This document shows positions 34,255 to 45,209 of a stretch of DNA of 64,000 bases, in pieces; positions within the stretch are counted from its first letter, which is position 1, and each line of letters opens with the position of its first letter. The DNA is taken from assembly GCF_000276665.1 (NCBI RefSeq), contig NW_004955459.1, forward strand, positions 14,235,796-14,299,795, in the 5' to 3' direction. The translations under genes and the position numbers were made by a program. The DNA comes from Chinchilla lanigera (taxonomy: Eukaryota; Chordata; Mammalia; Rodentia; Chinchillidae). Below the pieces are notes generated by a model, which saw only the letters and a list, made by a program, of their open reading frames with translations, did no database searches and was not told where the DNA came from.

Positions 34255-34975
34255 CTTAGTTCATTTTTTAACTAATTAATTTTATTTGTGCATCATAGAT
34301 ATACATAATGATCACATTCATCATGGGGAATTTACAACTGTGCATGATATATCTTGATTTTTTCTCCCCATTCTCCTATCCTCCATTCAACTCCTCCTCC
34401 TCTCTTTATTTACATAAGCTTTGTTTCCATTTTTCCTTCTTTTCTTGTTTTTTTTCTTTTCTCTTCCTTTTTCCCTTCCCCCTCCATAGTTCCCCTTCCC
34501 ATTTGAACATTTTCTTCCTATTTCACAATATTTATTATATATTCTGGTTGTTTTTACACTTTTGGTCTCTCATATCAGAGAAAAAATGTGATACTTACAT
34601 ATGTGTGTCTGATTTATTTAACTTAAGAGTATAGTCTCCAGGTGCATCCATTTACATAGAAATGTCTCAAGTTTATCCTTATTTGTGGATAAGCAGTACT
34701 CCACTGCATGAAAAAACCATATCTTCTTTATCCATTCATCACACAATAGGCATTTAGGGTGTTTCCAAGATTTAGGTATTACAACCTATGCTGCTATAAA
34801 TATAGGTGTGCATATATCTCTGTAGTTTTATACTTCCAGTTCATTCAGGAAGATACCAAGAAGGAGACTAGCTGAGTCAAATGGAATCTCTAGTTTTAGA
34901 TTTTACGGAATCTCCACACTGATTTCCACAGTTGTTGCAGCAGTCTACACTTTTCATCTCTTTTCCTTTTTTTTC
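34255..34975 (-). repeat. L1 3' end, minus strand
   Basis: From left to right it is the reverse of the 3' end: ttaattttatttgtgcatc, gatcacattcatcatgggg, a long pyrimidine tract, ttcacaatatttattatat. It then runs into ORF2: agtactccactgcatgaaaa, cataggcatttagggtg-like, gctgctataaatataggtg, gagtcaaatggaatctc, and atctccacactgatttcc. 5'-truncated near 34975. Confidence 0.85.
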
Positions 34976-36085
34976 CTATCGCTCCCTTCATCTTTTGGTC
35001 CTGTTCCCATTTGTTAATGAACTTGTTCTTATCAAGAATATCTACAGATAATAAAAAGAAAACAGCATAGCAAATGAAATATTTAAAATCAATTGAGAGA
35101 AATAAGCCTGGCTATGATTATAACAGACCTAAAAATCAAACTCATATAAAAATTGGTTTTCAGATATATTTACAAAGGATTAATTGAAATGATATGAAAT
35201 GATTCACTGGTGGCAAAAGTATTTTAGCTGATCAAATTGTGGAAGTTAATGTTCAGTAATAATATCACTGTATAATTATTACAGTAACATTCGGTGTAAT
35301 ATAGTAATATTAATGTAATATTAATATTACATTAGCAATTTTTTCAAAAGAATAAAAACAAAAGTTTATAATATCAAAGTGAATATTATGATCAGATAGC
35401 ACTAATGTAACAAAGGAACAATAATCACCAGCAAACACAAGTATTTTCAGTAGCCTCAAAATATATGAAAAAGAAGCTGATGAACTAAATGAAAGAAGAG
35501 TATTTTTTAAAAAGTCACTTGAATATTTCAATGTGGCTTTCTCTGTTGAAGTAATGAAACAAAAATCATGCCAAACATTTGAACATTTATATGAAATGTT
35601 CATATTTCTTGAATATCACCACTTAACCAAACTGGCATAAGAAAGAAAAACTGTGAATTTTCCTATTTATTAATTCTAATCTATGTAAAAGAATCATCTG
35701 AGAAATAAAATTATGCGTGCATAAGTCCTCACTGGAGAATTTTCAGACTTTTAAGGAGAAATAGCACTAGTTCTATACAACCCTTAGAGCAAAAGAGAAG
35801 GAAGCTAAAGCTTCCAAAACATTTTAGGAGGCCAGCATGGTGCTGATTCAAACCTCTACTAAAAACCTTAAATTAAATTGGAAAAGAATATCTTATATGT
35901 CAATAGTATAGGTGCAAAAATAGTCATTAGTGATGTGGAAACAAACTAAGCCCACCAATACCTAAGAAGAATAATAAACCATGAACTTTTTGTAGGAATT
36001 CAAGGTTGATTTTACATTCCAAATATTAATCGGTGAAATTCACTGCTTTTAATGCTACAAGGCATTGTAACATTATATGGTGAAT
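34976..36085. other. AT-rich; holds a 24-bp perfect palindrome
   Basis: No family confidently recognised. The 97-codon minus-strand frame at 35310-35603 has no domain. Confidence 0.45.
35311..35334. repeat. 24-bp perfect palindrome
   Basis: The half-site taatgtaatatt (35311-35322) is followed with no spacer by its exact reverse complement (35323-35334). Pure AT except for one G and one C. Confidence 0.95.
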
Positions 36086-36089
36086 CTTT

Positions 36090-36225
36090 AAGTTAAAAAC
36101 AATTACAGTAAAGGCACATTGCCATTATAAACCTCAAAACACTGCCCCTCATTTTGAGCTAAATTATCCCATCATTTTTGCCACTTTGTATAGCAGTTCT
36201 GAAAGTCTGCTGTTGTGAATGTGTT
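36090..36225 (-). pseudogene. mariner transposase 3' end, left inverted arm
   Basis: In reverse, the sequence reads gactttcagaactgctatac, gtggcaaaaatgatggg and a gaggggcagtgttttgagg block, then ggcaatgtgcctttactgta. This is the DFQ-C...W.K..G.YFEG-type C-terminus of a Tc1/mariner transposase plus its 3' flank, heavily mutated. The partner arm in the opposite orientation lies at 38590-38725. The same pairing is seen compactly at 58470-58960. Confidence 0.65.
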
Positions 36226-36252
36226 TAAGAGGTATGGTCAAAAATATAGTGA

Positions 36253-36360
36253 GGCTGGGCATGTAGCTAGGAGATAAAGTGCTTGCTTAGCATACCTAAG
36301 GCACTGGGTTCATTCTCCAGTACCACAGAAACACAAAGACAACACACAACAAACAAGCAA
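36253..36360 (+). repeat. diverged ID-type SINE inside the mariner relic
   Basis: gaggctgggcatgtagctag head, gtgcttgcttagcatacc, gggttcattctccagtaccac, then a degraded A/C-rich tail. More diverged than most IDs here. Confidence 0.75.
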
Positions 36361-36984
36361 ACACCAGTGAATGGCACTGCTAAGTGCCATCCAGCAGAAG
36401 GCAAGCTTGTAAACCATCATCGTGCGTCCTCACGCACATTAGTCACCAAATCTCGTGCTGTGTAATGTCGGTGATGTCTGAAATTTCCCCAGTGTGAAGG
36501 AACACCTGGATAAGTCTCCTGAGAAAGAGCATTTGTTCTACCTCCTGTATTGATATGTATAGAAAGGGCTAGGATATTTCCTTGTTCCCTCAACTGACTT
36601 TAAGCAATGCAAATTGGTCTAGAGGAGGGACTGATGTGTTGTTTTCAAGAAATGGGATAGGTCAGTGATTTCCCACCTACAGCTTCCAAGTAATTTGAGA
36701 GCTAAGCCAAGTGACAACACTGTCAGCAGAGAATGATCCTTGAGGGAAGAGGTGATGACTTCTCAGGGCTTGGATTACACATCAAAACTGGAACACCGAC
36801 CCCAAAACATTAGATACTGCCCCAATCTCTGATATGCAGCGTACTCCTTCTGCATATCTCTTTCTGCATATTGCAGAGGTGACTTCAAGCCTCCTACCTA
36901 GCCCAGCTCCCAGCACTCATGTCCTTCCTGCCATTCTCACAGTCTCTCATCCTCGAGCCACTCCCCTCTTCATGAATTAACAAA
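36361..36984. other. unassigned, partly mariner interior
   Basis: cactgctaagtgccatccag at 36375-36394 matches gctgctgagtgccatccaat near 58644 inside the second mariner element. The rest (36440-36984) is unassigned, with ctttctgcatat-type short repeats near 36848-36872. Confidence 0.4.
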
Positions 36985-38226
36985 ACTCAGTTTGTTTTAA
37001 TTTGCGTTTATCGAATGACGTATGATGTTGGACATTTTTTCATATATTTACTTGGCATTTGTATTTCTTCATCGGAGAAGTGTGTATTCATCTGAGATGC
37101 CCATTTTTGGTCTGGATCTTTGAAGTTTGGATGCCTGGTTTTTAAAAATTCTTTATACTAGATCCAAGTTCTTTGTCTGAGAGATAGTTAGCTAATTCTT
37201 TTTTTTCCCTGATTTGTGGGTTTTCTTTTTACTCTGTTGGTGATTACTTTTGATGCAAATTAAAACAACACTAAGTTTGCATCTCACCTCAGAAGGAATG
37301 ACTATTATCAAGAAATCAACTAATAACAAATGCTGGCAGGGCAATGAGGAAAAAGGAATCCTTTTCCCCAGCTGATAGGAGTGTAGATGGGTACAACCAC
37401 TCTGGAAATCAGTGTAGAGATTCCTCAGAAAACTAGGATTTGAGGCCCCTTTCAACCCAGCATTCCCCTTCTGGGTGTTTTTCCAGAAGAACTGAAAACA
37501 TCGCACCACAGCACTATGTGTGCACCCATGTTTATAGCAGCACAATTTGTAATAGCTAAGTCGTAGAAACAACCCAATTGCCTATCAGTCAAGGAACAGA
37601 TAAAAAAGATGTGGTATTTTTACATAATGGAGTACTGTCCAGCTATAAAGAAAGATAAACTTGAGGCTTTTATAGGTAAATGGATGCAACTAGAGACCAC
37701 ACGCATAAGTGAAGTAAACCAGATTCGCATGTGTAAATATTGTATTGTCTCCCTAGTGTAAGAAATATTGTATTGTCTCCCTAGTGTAAGAAACTGAAAG
37801 AGTAAAATAAGACCCAAAAGGTACAATAGATCAATAGATATTGTGAAAGGGAGCGAAACTGCCCAGAAGGAAAGAACAACTGGAATGGAGGAAAGCAGAA
37901 AAGAAGGAAGGGAAAATAAATTTATATATACATATATATATAGAGAGAGAGAGTATGTGTACATATATATATATATATATACATACAGACACGATAGCTA
38001 AGATAATTGTACTACTAGTTTCTATTAGTTCATTGAAAGAAACAGTGCTTATATTGTTTGATCAATTGTTTGATTTTGCATGCCTATGTCTTGTAATATG
38101 AGCAACCACTCTGAAGATAAAAAATATGCAATATGATAACCATTGTTAATTTCCTGTCATCTTATTTTGAAATTCTGTACCATTTTTATTTTTTATTTTT
38201 TTCTCTTTGTCTTTAAAAACAAAAAA
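36985..38226 (+). mobile_element. L1 insertion with 5' inversion (twin priming)
   Basis: 36985-37250 is minus-strand ORF2 (in reverse: gacacacttct-like, gaagaaatacaaatgcc, atatgaaaaaatgtccaac). From 37252 the plus strand continues from exactly the same point of ORF2, through tctggaaatcagtgtagag, tgcacccatgtttatagcag, ccagctataaagaaag, ggtacaatagatc, a TA/GA repeat, and the 3'UTR end ccattgttaatttcc ... ctttaaaaacaaaaaag. The 14-mer gcaaattaaaacaa occurs inverted at 36992-37005 and direct at 37255-37268. The string tattgtattgtctccctagtgtaagaa is locally duplicated near 37738-37790. No functional ORF remains. Confidence 0.9.
37921..37986. repeat. (TA)n/(GA)n microsatellite in the L1 3'UTR
   Basis: Alternating ta units, a gagagagagag core and a second (ta) run. 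It sits where sister L1 copies carry a short (CA) or (TG) tract, for example 26866-26890. Confidence 0.9.
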
Positions 38227-38260
38227 GTAATTCAGTCCTGGGTCAAGGACATTGCTCCAG

Positions 38261-38339
38261 TTAGCCATTGTTCTGGCTGGATTCAGAACAATGGCTAATT
38301 TGTGTGGCCATTGTTCTGGCTGGATTCAGAACAATGGCT
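38261..38339. repeat. duplicated perfect hairpin
   Basis: Copy 1: ttagccattgttctg (38261-38275), loop gctggatt, cagaacaatggctaa (38284-38298), a perfect 15-bp stem. Copy 2, 43 bp downstream, has the same 33-bp unit (38307-38339) with the same loop and a 12-bp stem. The linker is aatttgtgtg. Not part of the L1, which ends near 38226. Family unknown. Confidence 0.95.
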
Positions 38340-38469
38340 CCCCACAACTGCAAATATGTCTTAGTATCTTTATTCTTGCCATGGGTTGCACTGGAAACGG
38401 TAGACTGGAATCAACTCTCTAAATTCCGATAACTTTTCATGGGATTACAAAAATAAACTTCACTGAACC

Positions 38470-38725
38470 ACAACAAGCTTCAGGAAGGGCTTTTTATACC
38501 CCAATTCCAAAATGACCAGGAAAGCCAAACACTTTGAATTGATTCAGGATATGGAGGCAACCAATACAGTTAAAACTGAAGACAATGAAAAAAGAAAAAA
38601 GACTTTCAGAGCTGCTTCAATAAGTGACAAAAATGATGGAGTAAGTGGGCTCAAACCGAGGGGGAGGGTTTGGAGGGGGGATAATGGCAATGTATCTTCT
38701 ACTATAGTAAAATATTTTAATTGTA
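38470..38725 (+). pseudogene. mariner transposase C-terminus relic, right arm
   Basis: One frame from about 38486 reads FLYPNSKMTRKAKHFELIQD and then a diverged E-A-T spacer. This resembles the FLFPKLK...F.S..DI region of mariner transposases. After a shift at the A-rich 38588-38600, a second frame from 38601 reads DFQSCFNK, then two stops within QK-W-SKW, then a G-E-G-LEGG ending comparable to the family's GEYFEGD terminus. The 3' flank ggcaatgtatcttctactat matches the left arm at 36090-36225 in reverse. About 60-70 residues of the roughly 340-residue protein are visible; the catalytic DDD region is not seen. Confidence 0.7.
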
Positions 38726-40048
38726 AACACTCACCATAGCGATAGGCAGTACACTGTACAAAGCAGAAAGTTCAGGTAAAATGAGGCACATGTTAAAAAT
38801 TCAATTTAATTAACCTTATAAACTTCTGATTTCAAAACTGCTTGAAAACATTATGAAATGCAAGTGCAACAAAATACCCACAAGTCCTTAAACTTCCTGC
38901 AATCTCAAAATTCATCTTGTTGAATTGTTTTGAGACCTGAAAGAGACAGTGTATGTGAAGTACCTAGTAAACCCGCAAATGCCCATTCAGTAGCAATCAT
39001 TATCATATTGTGTAGATTCAATAGAGAGGAACATCTTCAACACTATACTAATGCTTAAAAAAGCTTTTTGTTAATGAAATAAATAACTCCTACTATGAAG
39101 TATGATGCTATATTTTTTCTTCAGTTAACTAGGGAAAATATAATTTAAAAGACAAGAGGGAATGGAAAGGAATATCTAAAGTGCAGGTATTAAGAAGCGG
39201 GTATAAATGAATAATTGATATTTTAAAAAGATGTGACTGTTTAACATTGTCATAAGTCAAGTTCGTGATTATCAGTGAAAAAGAGATGTTTATGCAATGG
39301 AAGCACCATTTTTCTCCTGTCAAAGACAACAAGTTATCCAGCAGTGGTAAAGACTGAAGTGGAATTAGGATCTCTGCACATTACCAGTGCAATAATGAAT
39401 TGTATCATGGATAGTGTAGTGTCTATGACTGTGATTACAAATTGCAATTTTAATAATATCAAGGAAATAATCTTTCCCCTAAGTTTATACACTTAGGAAA
39501 AGCAAGTTCCCTCTCTGTGTCCAAGAATACTTTTAATGCAAAATAAAAAGTATTCAACTCATGGAAAACTACAAAACAGAAAAAAATTAAACTTAAGAAA
39601 ATAAATATTTTACCTTAAAATGTTTAAGGTAGAATCATAACATGATATCAAAAAAGAAAACAAAATAGATTATAGCATAATAACCCACTGTGATATTGTA
39701 CGGCTGTAATGCCTTATATTGAAAGTGAAATAACAACATTGGAAAATGCTAGTGCTACAAAATTTTATGGAATTTTATTTTTCTAGTGAAGAAATTGTAC
39801 ATCTATCACAATCTCAAATGTTTAAAATAAAGAAAAGGAAATACACTAGCACTTTAGTGATTATTTTTGCTGAAGTGATGGATAATTTTTGAAATATTTC
39901 CATCAGTTCTATATTTTTGTATAATGCTCATAATTTAAATTATATTCAGAAAAACTAATTTTATGAAGAGTAAAAGAAAATAATTGTTCTAATCTAATCC
40001 AATTATCTTCCTAATTTTTAGGAAACATAATTTATTATGATGTTTTAA
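38726..40048. other. AT-rich, no recognised feature
   Basis: No repeat family or gene recognised. Confidence 0.5.
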
Positions 40049-40182
40049 ATTCAACGTCCAGGGCTGGGGATATAGCTCAGCGACACAAGAGCCTGCCTGG
40101 CAAGTGCAAGGTCCTGAGTTTGATTCCTGGTACCAAAAAAAAAAAAAAAAAAAAAAAAGAAAGAAAACTTAATTCAATGTTC
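40049..40182 (+). repeat. ID-type SINE with target duplication
   Basis: Body about 40061-40168: gggctggggatatagctcag, gcctgcctggcaagtgcaag, B box gtttgattcc, ggtacc, then A24 with a few G. aattcaacgt upstream and aattcaatgt downstream are a one-mismatch target duplication. Confidence 0.92.
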
Positions 40183-40398
40183 ATAACAACTTTATCCTTC
40201 AGACTATATCATTTATGTTACATAGACTAAGAAAAATATAATAGAGGTATCTTAAGAAATGATAATAGGCCTTGAAATTCTATGAAAGGTAAATCAATAT
40301 AGAAATGTTTAAGGAAAATTACACTGAGGTTAAAGCATAAAAGTGCAATTTGCTCACAGCAGCAGGATCTAGAGTCACTGCACTAAGCACGCTAACTA
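40183..40398. other. unassigned spacer between ID and B1
   Basis: No feature recognised. Confidence 0.4.
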
Positions 40399-40573
40399 GC
40401 AAAACTATGATTTTGGCCAGATGTGATGGTGGATGCCTATACTACCAGCACTTAAGAGGCCACAGCAGGAAGATGGCATGTTCAAGGCCAGCCTGGACCA
40501 CATAGGAAGTTCAAGAACAGCCTGGATTGTACAGTGAGATTCTATGTCTAAAAGCAAAGCAAAATATGATTTT
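40399..40573 (+). repeat. B1 SINE (7SL-derived) with target duplication
   Basis: Body 40415-40558: ggccagatgtgatggtggat (A box region), ctaccagcacttaagaggcc, caaggccagcctggaccaca, then the rodent-specific internal duplication aagttcaagaacagcctgg, ending agattctatgtctaaaag. Flanked by gcaaaactatgatttt (40399-40414) and gcaaaatatgatttt (40559-40573). This is the strongest single marker that the host is a rodent. Confidence 0.93.
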
Positions 40574-40892
40574 GGAAAACTAATTCACTAATTAATGTAA
40601 CCAAGAGGAAGTTTTGACTTTTTCCACCTAGCCCCAAACCTTTTAAGGGTCCTCTTCCTATGGAAATGACACTGCACTAATTGCTCAAAATCGTACAGAG
40701 ATACTATAGTCTGGGAGCTGACACAATTTTAAGAGGAGACATCACTTGAACTAAGCTAATCACTGTCTCTGTACAGATTGAATTTTATCCCAAAGCCTTT
40801 CTGTACAGGTCTTCTAACACTCCAATACCTTAGTTTTCCTGGCTCTTCCAGGAAGTCACCATGAGTGTTGCTTAATGAGCACAAACCTCTTA
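40574..40892. other. unassigned
   Basis: No feature recognised. Confidence 0.4.
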
Positions 40893-41015
40893 AAAAAAGA
40901 TAGGGTTGGGGGCTGGGGATTTAGCTCAGCAGCACAGCACCTGCCTGACAAGCCCAAAGTCATGAGTTCGATTCCCGGTACTGAGAAAACCTCCCCCCGC
41001 AAAAAAGATAGGGTT
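40893..41015 (+). repeat. ID-type SINE with perfect 15-bp target duplication
   Basis: Body 40908-41000: gggggctggggatttagctc, gcctgacaagcccaaag, B box gttcgattcc, ggtactgag, then a C-rich aaaacctccccccgc tail. Flanked by aaaaaagatagggtt at 40893-40907 and 41001-41015. Confidence 0.95.
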
Positions 41016-43077
41016 CTGTCAACGCAGATATAATGACCTGGTCTAGATGATAAGTAAATAACAACCAATTATTGTCTGTCTTGTCAATATGGAGTCTATT
41101 ACCTGGTATAGATTACATGTGAATTACATCTAATTGTTCCCTGCTTATAGTATATTTTCATGATGTTTAATTAATCTCAAGAATGTAGCATCTGTTGCAG
41201 TATAGCAACTTCCAGAACATTGAATCAGTCTCCCTACATATTAAGAATTATCTGAAGAAAATTAAACACTCGAAATATTTTAAATAATTACATTATGATT
41301 ATCAATGCATCTGCTATAGTGTAATATTTACAAAAATAATCTTTCTTCTGGTTAGTAATAATCAAGGAATAACCAATGTCCTGGGAACATCTGGCTTATT
41401 AGCAGACAAAGTAGCAATTGTCTGTGGAGATGCTCCTCTGGGTAGCTGTTTGATCTTTAGATTTTAGAACTGAATTGATTTGTCACTGAGAAAAAGAAAG
41501 CAAGAATTCAGAGTTACTGAACAAAATCTGAAGCTTTCAGGAAATACCCTCAGAGTAAACACTTGAGGACAAGAGTGGAACCTAAAACAAATGTCACCTC
41601 TAGAGATTTAGGTAGCGTCTCTGTATTGTTGAGATGTCATGTACATAATGTGCCCTGTTACAGCCTGTAAGACAATCAGCTTCAGATTTACTTAAGGAAA
41701 ACAACAAATCTTTTAGATTTTGATTCAGCACTTTCACAATGAAACCTTTCTCAAGTGGTCGATAAAACAAGTTCCAGGAAAAAGGTATTCAGTAATGTGA
41801 TTTAGCATTGACAGTGTGTGGCCTTGCCTGGGTATTACAGCACAATTGTGGAGCTGACAACAGTGCTATTGTAAAATACAAGCAATGGTCACATGAGTAA
41901 GGATGTTAAGAATCTGGAGAATGTAATTAGTGACTTAGGAGATATATTTAAGGAAAAATTACAGCTTTTAATCATTTTAAGAGGCCAGCAACTAGAATGC
42001 ATGGGGAAAATAAAATGTGTGCAGCCCCGGAGTAAACACAAGTCATAGTAATGCACAATACTGTTAACATAATGGCTTTGCTGTCTTGGCAGTTCACTTT
42101 ATCATTTAATGTTATATTATCAAATCCTGACATTTTAATTTCTTTTCTACCTAATTGATATTCGTTCAATGCAAGGTAAAGGCAAAGTTTCATATCTTGA
42201 TCTGGGCTTTGCTATGCTGCACATTGGCTGAACCAATGCAAATAGAAGGAATATTATTAAAGCATCACTTTTTTCTGACTGGCCTCTGCTAGAGATTCTG
42301 TTATTTAGATATTAGCTGATTTTCACAACACTAACTGCTATAGCTCCAAAAATTTTCATTTCATTCCAGTCTGTTTTTACAAGTTTATGGCTGTCAAATC
42401 TTGTATCTTTCACTCTCCTGGATCCCTAGAGCAGATACACTCTGTTTGTTCTTATAATGAAACATGTGTCGGGATTCTAACTGATTACTGTATCAACTGA
42501 AACATAACAAGGTATTCACTATCCAAAGGGTTGCATGTCAAACAGCACCCCAGGCTTCTCAGTGGAATACAGCAATTTCTGAGAGATTCACAGTGGAATA
42601 GTTACAGGCTTTATCCAGAAAGGTCAAAATTCGATTGTGCATTAACCTTTGCTTATTCACGCTTCTGGAAGCAAGGTGTTTTAAAAATAATTGTTTACAT
42701 GAATGTTATCAATGTTTACACAGTTCCAAGGATTAAAATACTGTACACATTTAACAAAGATGAAAGGATCCACAAACAAGATAAATTAAGTAAAGGCCAC
42801 AAGAAATGAGTGAAGTTTTACTATGGATGTAAATAAGAATACTTGGAACATATATTTCACAATCCACGGCAGACTTTTATACTATAATTTGTGCAATAAA
42901 TATGTACTCCAAGTTTTTGGTTCAAATTACATTTTGCATATAAAACATATAGAATGAAATAAATGACTAATAATCATAATATATTTGAGATGAGCCAGAA
43001 AATGAATACAAGCATTTTGTAAGGTTAATAATTATCCCCAAGGCAGGAAAGGCAAAAAACGGCAGAAATCATCCTAT
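41016..43077. other. 2-kb interval free of recognised repeats
   Basis: The longest stretch with neither a nameable transposon nor low-complexity sequence. No exon-like frame stands out. See the CCAAT/octamer cluster at 42222-42243. Confidence 0.5.
42222..42243 (+). promoter_or_regulatory. possible CCAAT inverted pair plus octamer
   Basis: cattgg (42222-42227), ctgaa, ccaatg (42233-42238) form opposed CCAAT boxes. The second overlaps a POU octamer, atgcaaat (42236-42243). Motif-level observation only, in a repeat-free interval. No promoter activity is shown. Confidence 0.25.
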
Positions 43078-43203
43078 GAAATCTAGATATAGTGCCAGGG
43101 TTATAGCTCAGTGGCACAGTGCCTACCCAGCAAGTACAAAGTCCTGATTTCAATTCCCAGTACCAAAAAAACAGAAAAAAAAAAAAAAAGAAATCTAGAC
43201 ATA
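43078..43203 (+). repeat. ID-type SINE with 14-bp target duplication
   Basis: Body 43092-43189: gtgccagggttatagctcag, gcctacccagcaagtac, ttcaattccc, ccagtacc, A-rich tail. Flanked by gaaatctagatata (43078-43091) and gaaatctagacata (43190-43203), one mismatch. Confidence 0.95.
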
Positions 43204-43479
43204 ATTTCCACGATGTTTATGTAATATGCATAGAAGATAGTGTAATAATTTCCTTCAAAATAAAAAGAAAATCTGAATCAAATTATTTATTAAATATTTC
43301 AATTGAAATTTATTGTAAATTTCACAATATATCTGGTTCATTTTTCCTTATCTTTGAGTATAAGTAATACCTTAAGCTTGGCTTTTTATTTAAATTCATT
43401 AGAAAAATGAAATAGGAAGAGTGTATGCTACTTGGTATTGACATCTATAGTGAAGTTATAACAATTTAAACAGTGTGCA
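43204..43479. other. AT-rich, unassigned
   Basis: No feature recognised. Confidence 0.4.
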
Positions 43480-43885
43480 ATGGGTGGTCAGGATACAAGA
43501 CAAGATAAGCAAAATAGAAAATGGAAGGAAAAAAGTATAGCAAAAGTTTAGTTTTGGTATCATTTAGCAAAATCACTGTACAAATAAGTAAGAGACACAC
43601 ATGTCTGTGGAATAGGAGAGAAGATACAGAAAAGTCCCCAGACACATTTAGCTATTCAGTCTTTGACAAAGGGGCCAGAAGTATATGATAGAGCAAAGAT
43701 AGCCTATTCAACAAGTGGTGCTGGCAAAACTAAATACCTATTTGCAGAAGATTAAAGCATTGTCCATAAATCTCACCATGAACTGAACTAAAATTAAAGT
43801 AGGTCAAAGATCTAAACATTAAAGCAGACACAGTGAACTTACTGGAAGATAAAGATAGGTAAAACACTTGAAATCATAGGTGTAG

Positions 43886-44026
43886 AAAAAAAGATTTCGG
43901 GGCTGGGGATTTAGCTCAGCGGCAAAAGCGCCTGCCTGGCAAGCACAAGGTCATGAGTTCGGTTCCTGGTACCGGAGAAAAACAAAAAAACAAAAAAAAA
44001 AAAAAAAAAAAAGAAAAAAAGATTTC
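43886..44026 (+). repeat. young ID-type SINE inside the L1
   Basis: Body 43899-44013: ggggctggggatttagctca, gcggcaaaagcgcctgcctg, B box gttcggttcc, ggtaccgg, agaaaaac then a long A tail. Flanked by aaaaaaagatttc at 43886-43898 and 44014-44026. Its head is almost identical to the SINE at 31493, so both probably come from the same active source type. Confidence 0.96.
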
Positions 44027-44139
44027 TTAAGCAGAACCTCAGTTGCTCAAGAAATAATAAGAATCAACAGATGGGATTACATCAAATCAAAAAGCTTCTC
44101 TACAGCAAAGGAATCAATTAGTAGAGTGAAGAGACATGC

Positions 44140-44165
44140 GGTGGTGGTGGTGGTGGTGGTGGGGT
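44140..44165. repeat. (GGT)n microsatellite in L1 ORF2
   Basis: Eight consecutive ggt units after gc, ending in gggg. It lies where ORF2 would otherwise read through and is not seen in the other L1 copies here. Confidence 0.9.
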
Positions 44166-45209
44166 TTCCCAGCTCTTCCTCAGTCAGAAGCCTAGTAGCT
44201 AGAATATATAAAAAAATAAAAAAATAAAAACCAGACCACTTTATATAAAAGACCCAACCAATTAATGGGCAGATGAAATAACAGACACTTCTCAGAAGTA
44301 CAAATGGCAAATACGCATATGAAAAATTTTCAGCATCTCGGACTGTTAGAGAAGTGCAACTGATTTTATCTTACACCAGAAAGAATGGCAACCATCAAGA
44401 AGTCAAAAAGTAACAAATTCTGACATGGCTGAGGTGAAAAAGCGGCACTGCTCTATTGTAGGTGGGAATGTGCACTGGTAATCAGCATAAACATCAGCAA
44501 AGAGACTTCTGGAAGAACTAAAGTTAGAAATTCCATATGACTCAGCTGTCCCATTTTTAGGCATCTTCTCCAAAGAGCTAAAGACATCATACTACAACAG
44601 GACGTGTGTATCAAAGTTCACACCAGTGCAATTCATAATATTGTTAAATCCTAGAACCACGCAGTATACCCATCAACAGAGGAATGGGCAAAGCAACTGT
44701 GGTGCCTGAATATAATAGAATACTACTGGGCTATGAAGAATGATAAATCTGTTGGAAAATTCATGTGTTTGGAAAATATAATATTGAGTGAGATAAACCA
44801 GTTGCACAAGTTTAAATACCATATGGAACTCCTCATTTGTGTAAGACAAAGTATAAATAAAGAGTATTATGGGATGGGTAGAAAGAAACAAAAGAATTAG
44901 ATATCTTGCAAATGGGAAGGGGTTCAGAAGACCAAGGGTGAGAAGAGAGGGGGAGGAGAAGAGGAAGTAACAAATTAAGAGGTGCCATGTACACTACCTG
45001 ATAACCTCAGTGAATGTTATCATTATGTCATAAACATGATCTAAGAGCAAAACTAATGACAAGAATGAAAACAAGGAAAGGGGACTTAGAGGGACAGGGA
45101 AGGAGGTGGGTAGGAAAAGGGGAGGGGACCAAAGTGAAAGGAGCTGTATTATGTGCGTATACCCACTCCCCAGGGTGAATGTAGCCATGTTCTAATAAAA
45201 GAAAAAAAA

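Larger units (their letters stand above)
43480..45209 (+). mobile_element. 5'-truncated L1: ORF2 C-terminal third plus 3'UTR
   Basis: Recognisable ORF2 order: ctttgacaaaggggccag, caagtggtgctggcaaaac, cttactggaagataaag, gggattacatcaaatc, aaagcttctctacagcaaag, cagacacttctcagaag, aagaatggcaaccatcaag, cactggtaatcagcataa, gaatactactgggctatg. The 3'UTR follows: two purine tracts around 44930-44970 and 45060-45130, cccactccccagggtgaatg and a polyadenylation-like ctaataaaag. Split by an ID SINE at 43899-44013 and carrying a (GGT)n near 44140. Many stops and frameshifts, so no function. Confidence 0.92.

Noticed and set aside
37192..37572. 126-codon minus-strand frame
   Set aside because: It lies antisense to the plus-strand L1 ORF2 and spans the inversion junction; no independent coding evidence.
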